Source: UTCFX2 sp963788145 (GTDB lineage: Bacteria > Chloroflexota > Anaerolineae > Anaerolineales > UBA4823). From it: a DNA stretch of 64,000 nt. A model generated the notes under the pieces. The model was not told the DNA's origin and made no database searches. It saw only the letters and a program-made list of their open reading frames with translations. The stretch covers positions 496,001-560,000 of the forward strand of contig CAWBFQ010000006.1 in NCBI GenBank assembly GCA_963788145.1, read 5' to 3'. Shown here piece after piece: positions 1 to 8,370 of this stretch (positions are counted from its first letter, which is position 1; each line of letters begins with the position of its first letter). The position numbers and the translations under genes are program-made.

Positions 1-276
1 GTTCTGCTGGCTGATGAAAGATTGCTGCTTGGCGCAATGGGTGATTAAGATGTTTTGCAGGCCATCTACCCGCTGCACCTCGGCAGTGTCTGGGTCTATC
101 CAATCGACTTGGGCGAAGATATCCACGTTCGCAAAAGCTACTTGATGTTCAGGACATAGGAAACTGCGGAGGTAAACCCGCCAGTCACGATCATTTTGAC
201 CCCACCAGCCGAAATCAATGTGGTAAGGTGTAAGGATTGTGGGTTTTACCAGGCTCATGCGCTTGATTTCTGCCAA
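1..276 (-). CDS. Conserved hypothetical protein, partial (runs off the window start)
   Basis: The frame is open on the minus strand from about 276 to the window edge, so only the N-terminal 92 residues are present. A strong Shine-Dalgarno GGAGGG at 282-287 lies five bases before a TTG codon at 276, which I take as the start; an ATG at 258 in the same frame is the alternative. The peptide is rich in Trp, Asp and Arg near the start (motif DFGWWGQNDRDWRVYL) and has no signal peptide or membrane segment in the visible part. I do not recognise a family. It lies 52 bases downstream of the 527-residue hypothetical gene on the same strand and is probably cotranscribed with it. Confidence 0.65.
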   Translation of the reverse strand, partial: MAEIKRMSLVKPTILTPYHIDFGWWGQNDRDWRVYLRSFLCPEHQVAFANVDIFAQVDWIDPDTAEVQRVDGLQNILITHCAKQQSFISQQN

Positions 277-328
277 GTGGGCCCTCCAGTGATCATTCTA
301 AAGTGATTAGGTCTGTCCGGTTGCTGAT

Positions 329-1912
329 TCAATCAAAATCCGTATCACTCAAACGGTAATGCATATCTCCAACATGAATAAACCATGGACGAGAAGCCAG
401 TAATGCCATAATTGGACCTGGTGGGACGCGTCGAGTGACGTTAATCGCTGAATATAACTCCGTGAAATGAACGTGGCTCTGCGGGTTCAGTCGAGCCAGG
501 TCTCTGACCGTATTGACTACTAATTTCTCGAAGGGCGGTTGGTCTTTATGCTGAGTTTTCCAAATCGGATCAAGGGCTTTCTTATCTGGGATGGCAATCG
601 CCATGCGCTCATCCACTGGCGATGTGACAATCTGTTTCAACATAGCAAAGACCGTGCCGCCGTCTGAGCCAACCAACAGTGTGCGGATCCACTCCCGGCT
701 TGGACGATGGTTGTCCACAAAGACGATCACTTCGCCAGGCGCTTTGCCCCGATGGACATTAATCACTGTGCCCGGTATAACGTTATGGGTGTCATACCAT
801 TCTTCAAGCCCAAATACAAACCGTTTTTCACGTACCACCCAACCCGGAAAGCTTTGGTTTGTTTCACCATCGACCAACATGAAACGCACCCTGGGTGCTT
901 CGTAAGCGGTTGGAAAAAGATGTTTTGTCCTGGTTGAGAGCGGGAGCGTACCAGACCTCCAATGTGGGTAGATCAGCCGGACTTCCACCTCATCCAGATT
1001 TTGGCTCTTGGTCTGGATTGGAGATAATTCGTCATCTAATGACCGCTCCAAATCCAGCATTTCATTGGTCAGAACGGAGCGGTCATAGTCCAGCTCGTGA
1101 TAGCGCAGGAAAACCGGAGGGTTGATGACCTCATCCGGCTCGAGGCGTTTAAGGTACCAAAGGGTGTCGCCAGCTGGGCCTACCTCATCAAAACGCTCAT
1201 CTTCTTGTAAAGCTAAGTCCATCGAAAACTCGAGAAGTTTTGGATTGACTTCCGATGAAAGCTCAACTTGTTCCAGAAGTGTATTTGTTGATAGTGGACC
1301 GCCTCCATCCATATCCAGGAGAGCCTCGGCAATGTTTAAATGGCCGACATTGATGTCAATCAATAATGCCCTGGGGAACCATCGGGCGGCAATCCGAACG
1401 AAATCCGGGTTTGTGATCAGGTCATCTTCCAATGCGCTCACCAGGTCTTCACCATAAACCCTTAAGACCGTTTGCACATCCAGGAAATTAAAATCGTCGA
1501 CTAGTTTTGGCGGTTCGTTCAGCTTGTGATTGGGATAATCCGCAGCAAATTCGCGTTGCATCCCGTCTTCAAAAGCCACTTGGATGACGTTAAAGTCGCC
1601 GATTTCCGGGTTCTCGCCTGGACGGATCGTGACGACTTTCCCATGCTTCCAATCAAAGGCTGGAAAGATCAAATTTTGATCGGGTTTGAAGGAAAGCTTT
1701 GGTTGGTAAAGATCGCCGCCGGACATTCGTTTGCGTTCGATATCCATCCGTCGGCGACGGATGCGCTCTTTCGCCAGCACTTCAATCAGTTCATACGATG
1801 TCAGGGGTATTTCTGTTTCCAATAAATGGTTATAAAGGAATTCGATATCCTCATCTTGAAGGTTAAAACTCTCCCAGTAATCTTCGCTCATAGAATTTGT
1901 GGCAATGCCCAT
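329..1912 (-). CDS. Hypothetical protein with a probable C-terminal winged-helix segment
   Basis: This 527-residue protein matches no family I can name. It has no signal peptide or membrane helix. Residues about 45-65 hold a very basic helix (RIRRRRMDIERKR). The last 80 residues alternate helices with a basic wing-like end and may be a winged helix, but this is only a visual impression. The start is supported by GAGG six bases upstream of the ATG at 1912. The protein is acidic overall with many Asp/Glu-Pro stretches. It precedes the partial gene at the window start on the same strand, and the divergent small DUF2007-like gene begins 166 bases away. Confidence 0.75.
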   Translation of the reverse strand: MGIATNSMSEDYWESFNLQDEDIEFLYNHLLETEIPLTSYELIEVLAKERIRRRRMDIERKRMSGGDLYQPKLSFKPDQNLIFPAFDWKHGKVVTIRPGENPEIGDFNVIQVAFEDGMQREFAADYPNHKLNEPPKLVDDFNFLDVQTVLRVYGEDLVSALEDDLITNPDFVRIAARWFPRALLIDINVGHLNIAEALLDMDGGGPLSTNTLLEQVELSSEVNPKLLEFSMDLALQEDERFDEVGPAGDTLWYLKRLEPDEVINPPVFLRYHELDYDRSVLTNEMLDLERSLDDELSPIQTKSQNLDEVEVRLIYPHWRSGTLPLSTRTKHLFPTAYEAPRVRFMLVDGETNQSFPGWVVREKRFVFGLEEWYDTHNVIPGTVINVHRGKAPGEVIVFVDNHRPSREWIRTLLVGSDGGTVFAMLKQIVTSPVDERMAIAIPDKKALDPIWKTQHKDQPPFEKLVVNTVRDLARLNPQSHVHFTELYSAINVTRRVPPGPIMALLASRPWFIHVGDMHYRLSDTDFD

Positions 1913-2078
1913 AGATGACCTCAGAATAATTGCGATTTGCTTTGCCAGCGCAACAAAGCACCTGCCTCAGGGATTTTACCTTAAAAGCAGGCATAGTGAA
2001 TTTTTCCATCTCATATTATACTCCATGAATGAATGAAACTGCTTTTTCAAGATGGTGCAAATTGGAGAGGAGCTGAGG

Positions 2079-2366
2079 ATGGGTGAGACTCAATGGGAAG
2101 TCGTTTACGAGACAAATGGGATGTTTCAAGCAGAGATGCTGCGTGGAATGCTGGAAGCACAGGAAATCCCCGTTGTCCTGTCACAGGAAGGTGTTGGGCG
2201 GGTTTATGGTTTGACTGTCGGCGCGCTTGGGCGTGTTGAGATTCTGGTGCCGGTTTCTAAAATTGAGCTTGCCAGGCAAACTCTATATGAATTCGAAACC
2301 GGCGGCTCAATCAATTCTGAATTGCCGGATAATGACAACCCCGCTTCTCCAATAAACGAGGTCTGA
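2079..2366 (+). CDS. DUF2007-type small protein (putative signal-transducing domain)
   Basis: A 95-residue soluble protein. The pattern 'WEVVYETNGMFQAEMLRGMLEAQ' (split: aromatic-Val strand, then a helix with AEMLRGMLE) followed by 'VEILVP' and a helix ending in ARQTLYEF is the fold pattern of the DUF2007 family, small alpha/beta proteins of unknown role. I place the start at ATG 2079 because AGGAG sits six bases upstream; an earlier in-frame ATG at 2052 has no such site. Its C-terminal tail is Asn/Asp/Pro rich. It converges on the LysM/M23 peptidase gene, which ends 54 bases beyond. Confidence 0.7.
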   Translation: MGETQWEVVYETNGMFQAEMLRGMLEAQEIPVVLSQEGVGRVYGLTVGALGRVEILVPVSKIELARQTLYEFETGGSINSELPDNDNPASPINEV

Positions 2367-2419
2367 AGAAGCGAATATTAATTCGGGAATACCTGCTCGA
2401 GCCAATCCATCGGGTCCAC

Positions 2420-3808
2420 CTAAATCCCCCCGACCAGAATTTCCCAATGTAAATGGGGTCCGGTAACCCTCCCGGTTCCTCCAACCTTCCCGATCAATTG
2501 ACCTGGCACGACTAAATCGCCAACATTCACCAGGATTTCCGATTGGTGGGCATATCCGGAATACACTCCCCACCCATGATCAATCAAGGTTGCATTTCCG
2601 CGCACTGTCAACGGTCCAGCAAATACGACCCTTCCGGCGGCAGGCGCCAGGATTTCCGTTCCAACGCCGCCGCAGAAATCCAACCCGCTGTGGAAATAAG
2701 CATATTCACTTCCATTGTAAGATCGCCGATTTCCAAATCGTGAAGGCCAGCAATCGCTGAAAGGAGGGGGCGCCGGGCTCTCAAAAAGTCCATCCCACAT
2801 TTTATCCGCTGTTGCGGTTGATACTAATGCGATCCATTGAGCGTCTTCTGGCTTGGTCACTGATGGGTCGATAGTCTCAGGGCTAACCGTGAGTACGGGA
2901 TCAAAAGGATAGTTCCCATCCGAGATTAACACCGACTGAGCATAACTAAACTGGGAGCCATTTTGCAATGTCCCGGTAATGACAATCTCATTCAGCCCCG
3001 TTTCCGCCAGGGCATGAACGCCTTGCAGGCTTAGGTAACCACCGGTTGGCAATGGAAAGAAATGAAGTTGTTGCCCGTTAAGACTCCCGCCGAGGGTGAT
3101 TCCCTCGTCACCTTGGATAGTGATCTCGGCGACTTTCCCTTGTACCAATCGGGTCGGTTTCAAGCTGACGTCTGATATTTGCCCTGGGAGGGCAGAAGGT
3201 TCGACACCTTCAGTCTCTGGCGCATCATTGTCGGCTATTAGCAGGGTGTCTCCCGGCAATCCGCTCCAGACCCCGGATAAGTGGTTTGTGCGAACATATG
3301 TCCAGGGGTTTGAATTTTGAGCAATTGCCAACTCAAGCAGAGATTGGCCTGGGGAGACCAGGGTTCGGATAGTGGCTCCAGCGGCTGCGTTTTGTTCTGG
3401 TACGACCAAAGTCGAGCCAGCAAAAAGTTCTTCTGGGCTGGTCAGGTGATTCAGACGAATCAGGATATCTTCTGACATTTGCAAACCCCGACTGATGCTG
3501 CGCAAGTCTTCACCTAAACCGATTTCGCGGGTAGTTAATACACCCTGAATTCCCGTGAGCCCTGGAATGAACAGTCGCATTCCAACAACTAATTGGGATG
3601 GATCGGCAATATTATTTGCCTGCGCTAAATCATCCATTGCGACCCGGAAGCGGGCTGCAATATCCCAAAGCAAGTCGCCTTCCTGAACGACATAAATAGC
3701 TCCATCAGGCGCTTGTTCTTGAGTGAGGCTCTTCGCAGACACAAAATTCGTTATGGAAAAGAATATCAATACGGTCCATAAAATTAGACAAAATCTACGC
3801 ACCATCAT
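2420..3808 (-). CDS. Secreted LysM / M23 family metallopeptidase
   Basis: The 462-residue protein probably cleaves or remodels cell-wall peptides outside the membrane. It begins with a hydrophobic signal segment (residues 3-25, ending in VSA-KS). Next comes a clear LysM domain (about 38-83, YVVQEGDLLWDIAARF) and two weaker LysM-like repeats to about residue 190. A beta-rich linker follows, then a C-terminal M23 domain. The M23 zinc ligands are visible as HSGLD (H-x3-D) near residue 368 and HLHWE (H-x-H) near 453. The gene overlaps the DUF192 gene upstream by 14 bases; a second ATG at 3805 would shorten the overlap. The protein ends soon after the HLHWE motif, as is normal for the family. Confidence 0.9.
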   Translation of the reverse strand: MMVRRFCLILWTVLIFFSITNFVSAKSLTQEQAPDGAIYVVQEGDLLWDIAARFRVAMDDLAQANNIADPSQLVVGMRLFIPGLTGIQGVLTTREIGLGEDLRSISRGLQMSEDILIRLNHLTSPEELFAGSTLVVPEQNAAAGATIRTLVSPGQSLLELAIAQNSNPWTYVRTNHLSGVWSGLPGDTLLIADNDAPETEGVEPSALPGQISDVSLKPTRLVQGKVAEITIQGDEGITLGGSLNGQQLHFFPLPTGGYLSLQGVHALAETGLNEIVITGTLQNGSQFSYAQSVLISDGNYPFDPVLTVSPETIDPSVTKPEDAQWIALVSTATADKMWDGLFESPAPPPFSDCWPSRFGNRRSYNGSEYAYFHSGLDFCGGVGTEILAPAAGRVVFAGPLTVRGNATLIDHGWGVYSGYAHQSEILVNVGDLVVPGQLIGKVGGTGRVTGPHLHWEILVGGI

Positions 3809-4172
3809 TTTTAAAGATTACCTGATCTCCAATTTCAAAAACAGCCCGGTTAGGCTGAGATATTTCCAAAACATATCTGGCAGGCCTTATTGGGAAACAG
3901 GCCAACTGCCAGCGTTTTGCAATTTGAACATCTACCACCTTTCGGTCTGAGTCAAGCCAGACCACCTTCAAATCCATCCACATGAAGAGCATATGAATGG
4001 ATGAGTCCATCCGACTTTGTTTTTGACCCACCAGCAATACCCCAGAGCCTTCTGGCAACTCCCGTCGAAACATCAAGCCACGAAAGCGAGACAGAAAAGA
4101 ATCGCAATAACTGGCCTGTATCGTTGGGCTGTTTGGTCTGCTTAGATTCTGGATAATGACATCGCGGGGCAT
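3795..4172 (-). CDS. DUF192 family protein
   Basis: A 125-residue protein of the DUF192 family, small beta-rich proteins of unknown function. The family signature is visible: 'RFRGLMFRRELPEGSGVLL', then a Ser-His segment (SSIHMLFMWMDL) and 'VVWLDSDRKVV', and near the end 'ARYVLEI'. There is no obvious signal peptide, unlike many relatives. The start ATG shares its A with the TAA stop of the upstream response-regulator gene, and the 3' end overlaps the LysM/M23 gene by 14 bases, so the three genes form a tight operon. Confidence 0.85.
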   Translation of the reverse strand: MPRDVIIQNLSRPNSPTIQASYCDSFLSRFRGLMFRRELPEGSGVLLVGQKQSRMDSSIHMLFMWMDLKVVWLDSDRKVVDVQIAKRWQLACFPIRPARYVLEISQPNRAVFEIGDQVIFKNDGA

Positions 4173-4567
4173 TAGTCGTTTGGTTCGATTTCTCCAAGAA
4201 CCCTGCTTAAACTTTCCACCAAATCTTGTGGGGTGAACGGTTTGGCGATATAGTCATCTACTTTTGCAATGTGCAGCGCCAAGACTTTGTCAATGTTCTG
4301 CGCTTTCGCAGTGATTATGATCACCGGAATTTCTCGTGTTTTTTCATCGGCTTTCAGCTGGTGATAAACTTCCCAACCATCGACATCTGGCATCATCAGA
4401 TCTAGCAAGACAACATCTGGTAAGGTTCTGCGTACGATATCTAAACCTTCTCTTCCGCCGTTTGCTCCAACCACATCATAATGCCTGCGAGCCAGAATCA
4501 ACCGCACAAGATCAATCATCTCTGGCTCATCTTCAATATAGACCGCCCGCCGGACATTCTCTGCCAT
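4172..4567 (-). CDS. Single-domain response regulator (CheY-like receiver)
   Basis: This 131-residue protein is one receiver domain with no output domain. The acidic pair is at residues 12-13 (YIEDEPEM), the phospho-acceptor Asp is in 'VVLLDLMMPDVDGW' near residue 56, the Thr switch is in 'VIIITAKAQ', and the Lys is in 'YIAKPFTP' near residue 109. It heads a three-gene operon with DUF192 and the LysM/M23 peptidase. Its partner kinase is not next to it. Similar lone receivers with the 'KPFTP' ending are common as stand-alone relay proteins. Confidence 0.9.
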   Translation of the reverse strand: MAENVRRAVYIEDEPEMIDLVRLILARRHYDVVGANGGREGLDIVRRTLPDVVLLDLMMPDVDGWEVYHQLKADEKTREIPVIIITAKAQNIDKVLALHIAKVDDYIAKPFTPQDLVESLSRVLGEIEPND

Positions 4568-4625
4568 TATGAACGCTCCAACACTGCTAGATAGAGAAAA
4601 GTAATTCTAGTTTACCACAAGAGAG

Positions 4626-4654
4626 TTGAAAAATTTTAACCTTCAGGCTATAAT
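4626..4654 (+). promoter_or_regulatory. Sigma70-type promoter of efp
   Basis: TTGAAA (4626-4631) and TATAAT (4649-4654) are separated by exactly 17 bases. This leaves a leader of roughly 90 bases before the efp ATG at 4752. Confidence 0.8.
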
Positions 4655-4751
4655 GCTTTGTCAGAACTTGCAACGGACAACGTGAGACGTGAGTTCGCGT
4701 TTTATGTTGTTCGTTTGTGGATTTAACACCAAATGATGCAAAGAGGAATAT

Positions 4752-5309
4752 ATGATTGATGTCAATGAACTACGAAAAGGGGTGACTTTCGAATTCGATG
4801 GGAATCTTTACCGGGTCTTAGATTACCACCACCACAAACCAGGACGCGGCAATGCCACCATCCGGGTGAAGACCAGCAACCTGCGCACAGGATCAAACCT
4901 TGATTTGACCTTCCAGTCTGGCGACCGGGTTCAAGACGTGCGTCTGGATTACCATAATGTCCAATATTTGTACACAGATGGGCAGTTCTACCACTTTATG
5001 GATTTGGATACTTATGATCAGCCAGCTCTCTCAATGGATGTGATTGGCGACTCGGCAGTTTATTTAAAAGAAGGTCTGGAAGTGAAACTCACTTTTTATG
5101 AAGGCAAGGCGATTGATATTGAACTGCCTCTAACTATCGATATGGAAGTGGTTGAGGCGGAACCGTCTGTGCGCGGAGATACTGCCACCGGTGTTACCAA
5201 ACGAGTAGTCACAGAGACCGGTTTGCAGGTTCAGGTGCCATCATTCGTAGAGGTTGGTAATAAAATTCGCGTCAATACATCGAATGGTACTTACTTAACC
5301 CGCGTCTAG
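4752..5309 (+). CDS. efp: Elongation factor P
   Basis: EF-P enters the ribosomal E site and helps form peptide bonds at consecutive prolines. The 185-residue length is normal, and the three-domain pattern is intact, from 'MIDVNELRKGV' to the closing 'NTSNGTYLTRV'. The loop that reaches the peptidyl-transferase centre reads HHHKPGRGNA, with Arg at position 32 where E. coli has the lysine modified by EpmA. Proteobacterial EF-P with Arg at this place is rhamnosylated by EarP, but no earP is in this window. An AGAGG about seven bases upstream supports the start. The gene has its own near-consensus promoter. Confidence 0.97.
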   Translation: MIDVNELRKGVTFEFDGNLYRVLDYHHHKPGRGNATIRVKTSNLRTGSNLDLTFQSGDRVQDVRLDYHNVQYLYTDGQFYHFMDLDTYDQPALSMDVIGDSAVYLKEGLEVKLTFYEGKAIDIELPLTIDMEVVEAEPSVRGDTATGVTKRVVTETGLQVQVPSFVEVGNKIRVNTSNGTYLTRV

Positions 5310-5330
5310 GGATGGGATCGAATCGTATCC

Positions 5331-5666
5331 ATGCGAACACCGGCTGGTAAGGAATGTAAATATTTCTATGGGGATTATTATCGAGGTCGAAACCGGGAAG
5401 AATGCCGTCTGCTTAACTCGGCAATTCCTCCGCAAATCTGGCGCCCGGAATATTGTTCGACCTGTCCCGTCCCGGACATGCTTTTGGCAAATGCCTGCCC
5501 AAACATGATCCTTGAACCAGAACTGCGCAGAGGCTTCCCTTTTGCAAAGAAAGGGGTTCAGGTGAAGGTGTCATGCAGCAAATCGGGTGCGCATAGTTTT
5601 GATCCGCATACGGGCTGTGGTCAGTGTCACCCTTTGCCGCCTGAATTTATGGGAGATGCCCGTTGA
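5331..5666 (+). CDS. Cysteine-rich conserved hypothetical protein
   Basis: A 111-residue protein with eight cysteines in the pattern KECKY, EECRL, YCSTC, NACPN, VSCSK and GCGQCHP, suggesting a zinc site or an iron-sulfur cluster. No transmembrane segment is visible and I cannot name a family. It begins 21 bases after efp, and its stop codon overlaps the start of the HAD-DinB gene, so it belongs to the efp transcription unit. Confidence 0.75.
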   Translation: MRTPAGKECKYFYGDYYRGRNREECRLLNSAIPPQIWRPEYCSTCPVPDMLLANACPNMILEPELRRGFPFAKKGVQVKVSCSKSGAHSFDPHTGCGQCHPLPPEFMGDAR

Positions 5667-6892
5667 CCCCAACCTTGCTGCTTGACCTGGATGTTACACT
5701 GCTTCAGAATAATATTGATACGTTCCTTCCAAGGTATTTGGAATTATTTTCCAAATCCGTATCTCATCGGATCGCTCCCGATATATTTATCAAAAGTCTG
5801 ATGGCGGGCACCCAGGCCATGGTCGATAATCGTCAACCGGATATCACCCTGAAGGATTCGTTTGAAACGCTGTTTTATCCTCTTACGAGGATTGAGGCTG
5901 GTACGTTTCAAGCAGAGGCGGACCATTTTTATAACGAGGTATTTCCAGCTTTGCGCTCTCTTACAAGCCCAATCGATCAGGCTGTCCAGATTGTGCGTGA
6001 TTTAAACCGGCGCGGATATCGATTGGCGATCGCGACCAACCCCCTTTTTCCGCGCATCGCAATCTTGCAGCGTTTAGATTGGGCTGGGCTATCTGGCGAA
6101 CAATATGATTTTGAACTGATTTCATCCTATGAAACATTCCACTTTGCCAAGCCTAACACAGCATATTTTGCTGAAGTGATGGCTCGGATGGGATGGCCTG
6201 ATGGCCCGGTAATTATGGTCGGCGATGATTTAGAACGAGACATTTTACCGGCGAGAAAACTGGGTTTGTCGACTTATTGGGTCCAGGCCAACGCACAGGA
6301 TTCGGTTGATCAAAACGGCAAGCCTATCATTGGCGGACCGCAGGAAAATTTGTTAGAGTGGCTAGAGCGTGAATTACCCAATATGCCCTCTCCTGATTAC
6401 AATTCCATGGTTTCCTGGCTGGCAATCATGCGTTCTACTCCCGCGGTATTGGATTCAATCGGACGGGTATTGCCAGACCGATTTTGGAATGAACGGTTCA
6501 TGCTGGATGAATGGAGCCTGACGGAAATTATCTGCCACTTAAGGGATGTAGACGGGGAAGTCAATTTGCCGCGGATTGAGGAGGTGATCCTGAGCGCAAA
6601 CCCGTTTCTCCCTGGTCAGGATACCGATCCCTGGGCTGAAGCGCGCCAGTATCGTCAGCAAGATGGGCGGAAGGCTCTAAGTCAATTCATCTCCACCCGT
6701 CGCCAGGTGTTGAACATGCTTGAAGCGCTAGAACCACAGGACTGGCAAAGACCCGCCCGACATGCCATATTTGGGCCAACCTGTCTACAAGAGTTGGTGA
6801 ATATTCTGGCATCCCATGATCGTCTGCATATCCAACAAGTCCATAAGTTGTTGGCGCAGATTCCCATTGATGATCGTTTTTTACAGCCTTAG
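5663..6892 (+). CDS. HAD-family hydrolase fused to a DinB-like domain
   Basis: 409 residues in two parts. Residues 1-230 form a HAD phosphatase-type domain: motif I LLDLDVTLL with the DxD pair at 8/10, motif II 'AIATNP', the lysine in 'HFAKPNT', and motif IV 'MVGDDLERD'. Motif I has Val where most phosphatases have Gly (DxDGT). Residues 245-405 form a four-helix DinB/DUF664-like segment with the histidines expected for a metal site (near 'EIICHLRDVDGE' and 'ASHDRLHIQQVHKLL'). The start is TTG at 5663, overlapping the previous stop TGA, with GGGAG seven bases upstream. The joint substrate is unknown. Confidence 0.8.
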   Translation: MTPTLLLDLDVTLLQNNIDTFLPRYLELFSKSVSHRIAPDIFIKSLMAGTQAMVDNRQPDITLKDSFETLFYPLTRIEAGTFQAEADHFYNEVFPALRSLTSPIDQAVQIVRDLNRRGYRLAIATNPLFPRIAILQRLDWAGLSGEQYDFELISSYETFHFAKPNTAYFAEVMARMGWPDGPVIMVGDDLERDILPARKLGLSTYWVQANAQDSVDQNGKPIIGGPQENLLEWLERELPNMPSPDYNSMVSWLAIMRSTPAVLDSIGRVLPDRFWNERFMLDEWSLTEIICHLRDVDGEVNLPRIEEVILSANPFLPGQDTDPWAEARQYRQQDGRKALSQFISTRRQVLNMLEALEPQDWQRPARHAIFGPTCLQELVNILASHDRLHIQQVHKLLAQIPIDDRFLQP

Positions 6893-7048
6893 TACATCTG
6901 CTGCAAGAGTTTGAATCTCGGCAGAAGAAGCATCCTTTCTTCCCCGAAGCCATGAATTATCGAATTGAATATCGATAAAATTGATCTGTAAAGGGAGATT
7001 GGTTCGGCGCGTCAAATCGCTTTTTCAAGTGTTATATCAGTCAATCGA

Positions 7049-7064
7049 CGGTCAAGGTTGACCG
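7049..7064. promoter_or_regulatory. Perfect inverted repeat upstream of fabF (operator candidate)
   Basis: CGGTCAA-GG-TTGACCG is a perfect 7-2-7 inverted repeat ending 22 bases before the fabF start. Its size and dyad symmetry fit a dimeric repressor site. It could also be a small hairpin in the leader. Confidence 0.4.
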
Positions 7065-7086
7065 TATTACACATCTGGAGGAATAG

Positions 7087-8352
7087 ATGAGACGTCGGGT
7101 TGTAATCACCGGGATGGGTTGTATCAGCCCCCTGGGTAATGATATCCAAACGCTGTGGCAGAATCTGATTGCGGGTGTTTCAGGTATTGGTCCAATAACA
7201 CATTACGATGCCCGGGATTCGAAAATAAGAATTGCAGCCGAGGTCAAAGGGTTTGATGCGCCGGCTCTCTTCGGAAATCGTGAAGCCCGCCGGATGGACC
7301 GCTATACTCAATTTGCACTAGCAGCGGCGATACAAGCTGTTCAATCAGCGAACCTGCCGATAAATGATGATACGCGTGACGAGATTGGTGTGGTGGTCGG
7401 AACCGGGATCGGTGGTTTAGGGACTCTTTTCGACCAAATTCAGGTTTTTTTTGAGCGCGGACCGTCGCGAGTGAGTCCTTTTTTGGTCCCAATGATGTTG
7501 CCTGACAGCGGCGCCGGTATGCTCGCTATCCATTTGGGGGTGAGAGGTCCGAATTTCGCAGTGGTGACTGCCTGCGCGACTGGCACGAATGCAGTCGGAG
7601 AAGCTGCAGAGGTGATCCGGCGTGGTCATGCCCAAGTGATGCTGGCTGGTGGAAGCGAAGCCGCTATCATTCCAATCGCGATGGCGAGCCTGGGTGTGAT
7701 GGGAGCGCTTTCCCAGCGGAATGACGATCCTCGATATGCCTCGCGTCCTTTTGATCTGAACCGAGATGGTTTTGTGATGGGAGAGGGCGCGGCTGTATTG
7801 ACGCTCGAATCGCTTGAATTCGCTCAGGCGCGCCAGGCGCTAATTCTGGCTGAATTGGTGGGTTACGGCTCGACAAACGACGCCTATCATATCTCGGCGC
7901 CGGCTGAAAACGGCTCTGGCGCGGCTCGTTGTATGAATTTAGCTTTGCAGGATGCCGGCATTGGCGTGACAAATATTGATTATATCAATGCACATGGCAC
8001 CAGCACTCTTTTGAACGACAAAAGCGAAACTGCCGCCATTAAAACGGTATTTTCCGAACTTGCCTATCAGATACCCGTTTCGTCCACGAAATCGATGACA
8101 GGCCATTTATTAGGCGCCTCGGGGGCGCTGGAAGCTGTGGCGGCTATTCAAACCATTCAGACTGGTATCATCCCGCCCACCATCAACTACGAGACACCTG
8201 ACCCCGATTGTGATTTGGATTATGTCCCGAACGTTGCTCGACATGCCAGGGTGCGGCGAGTGATGTCCAATTCCTTTGGATTTGGCGGTCATAATGCCAC
8301 AATCATTCTTGAACAATATGAGCCGATGGATGAGCTCTCGATAAACAAATAA
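7087..8352 (+). CDS. fabF: 3-oxoacyl-ACP synthase II (FabF)
   Basis: FabF extends acyl chains by condensing malonyl-ACP with acyl-ACP in type II fatty acid synthesis. The 421 residues show the full KAS catalytic set: the nucleophile in 'VVTACATGTNAVGEA' (about 162), the first His in 'NAHGTST' (about 305), the Lys/His pair in 'STKSMTGHLLGASG' (about 340) and the closing 'NSFGFGGHNA'. GGAGG five bases before the ATG supports the start. fabH follows after 18 bases, so the two condensing enzymes are likely cotranscribed. A dyad lies just upstream of the ribosome binding site. Confidence 0.97.
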   Translation: MRRRVVITGMGCISPLGNDIQTLWQNLIAGVSGIGPITHYDARDSKIRIAAEVKGFDAPALFGNREARRMDRYTQFALAAAIQAVQSANLPINDDTRDEIGVVVGTGIGGLGTLFDQIQVFFERGPSRVSPFLVPMMLPDSGAGMLAIHLGVRGPNFAVVTACATGTNAVGEAAEVIRRGHAQVMLAGGSEAAIIPIAMASLGVMGALSQRNDDPRYASRPFDLNRDGFVMGEGAAVLTLESLEFAQARQALILAELVGYGSTNDAYHISAPAENGSGAARCMNLALQDAGIGVTNIDYINAHGTSTLLNDKSETAAIKTVFSELAYQIPVSSTKSMTGHLLGASGALEAVAAIQTIQTGIIPPTINYETPDPDCDLDYVPNVARHARVRRVMSNSFGFGGHNATIILEQYEPMDELSINK

Positions 8353-8370
8353 CATGAAAAGAAAATAGCC

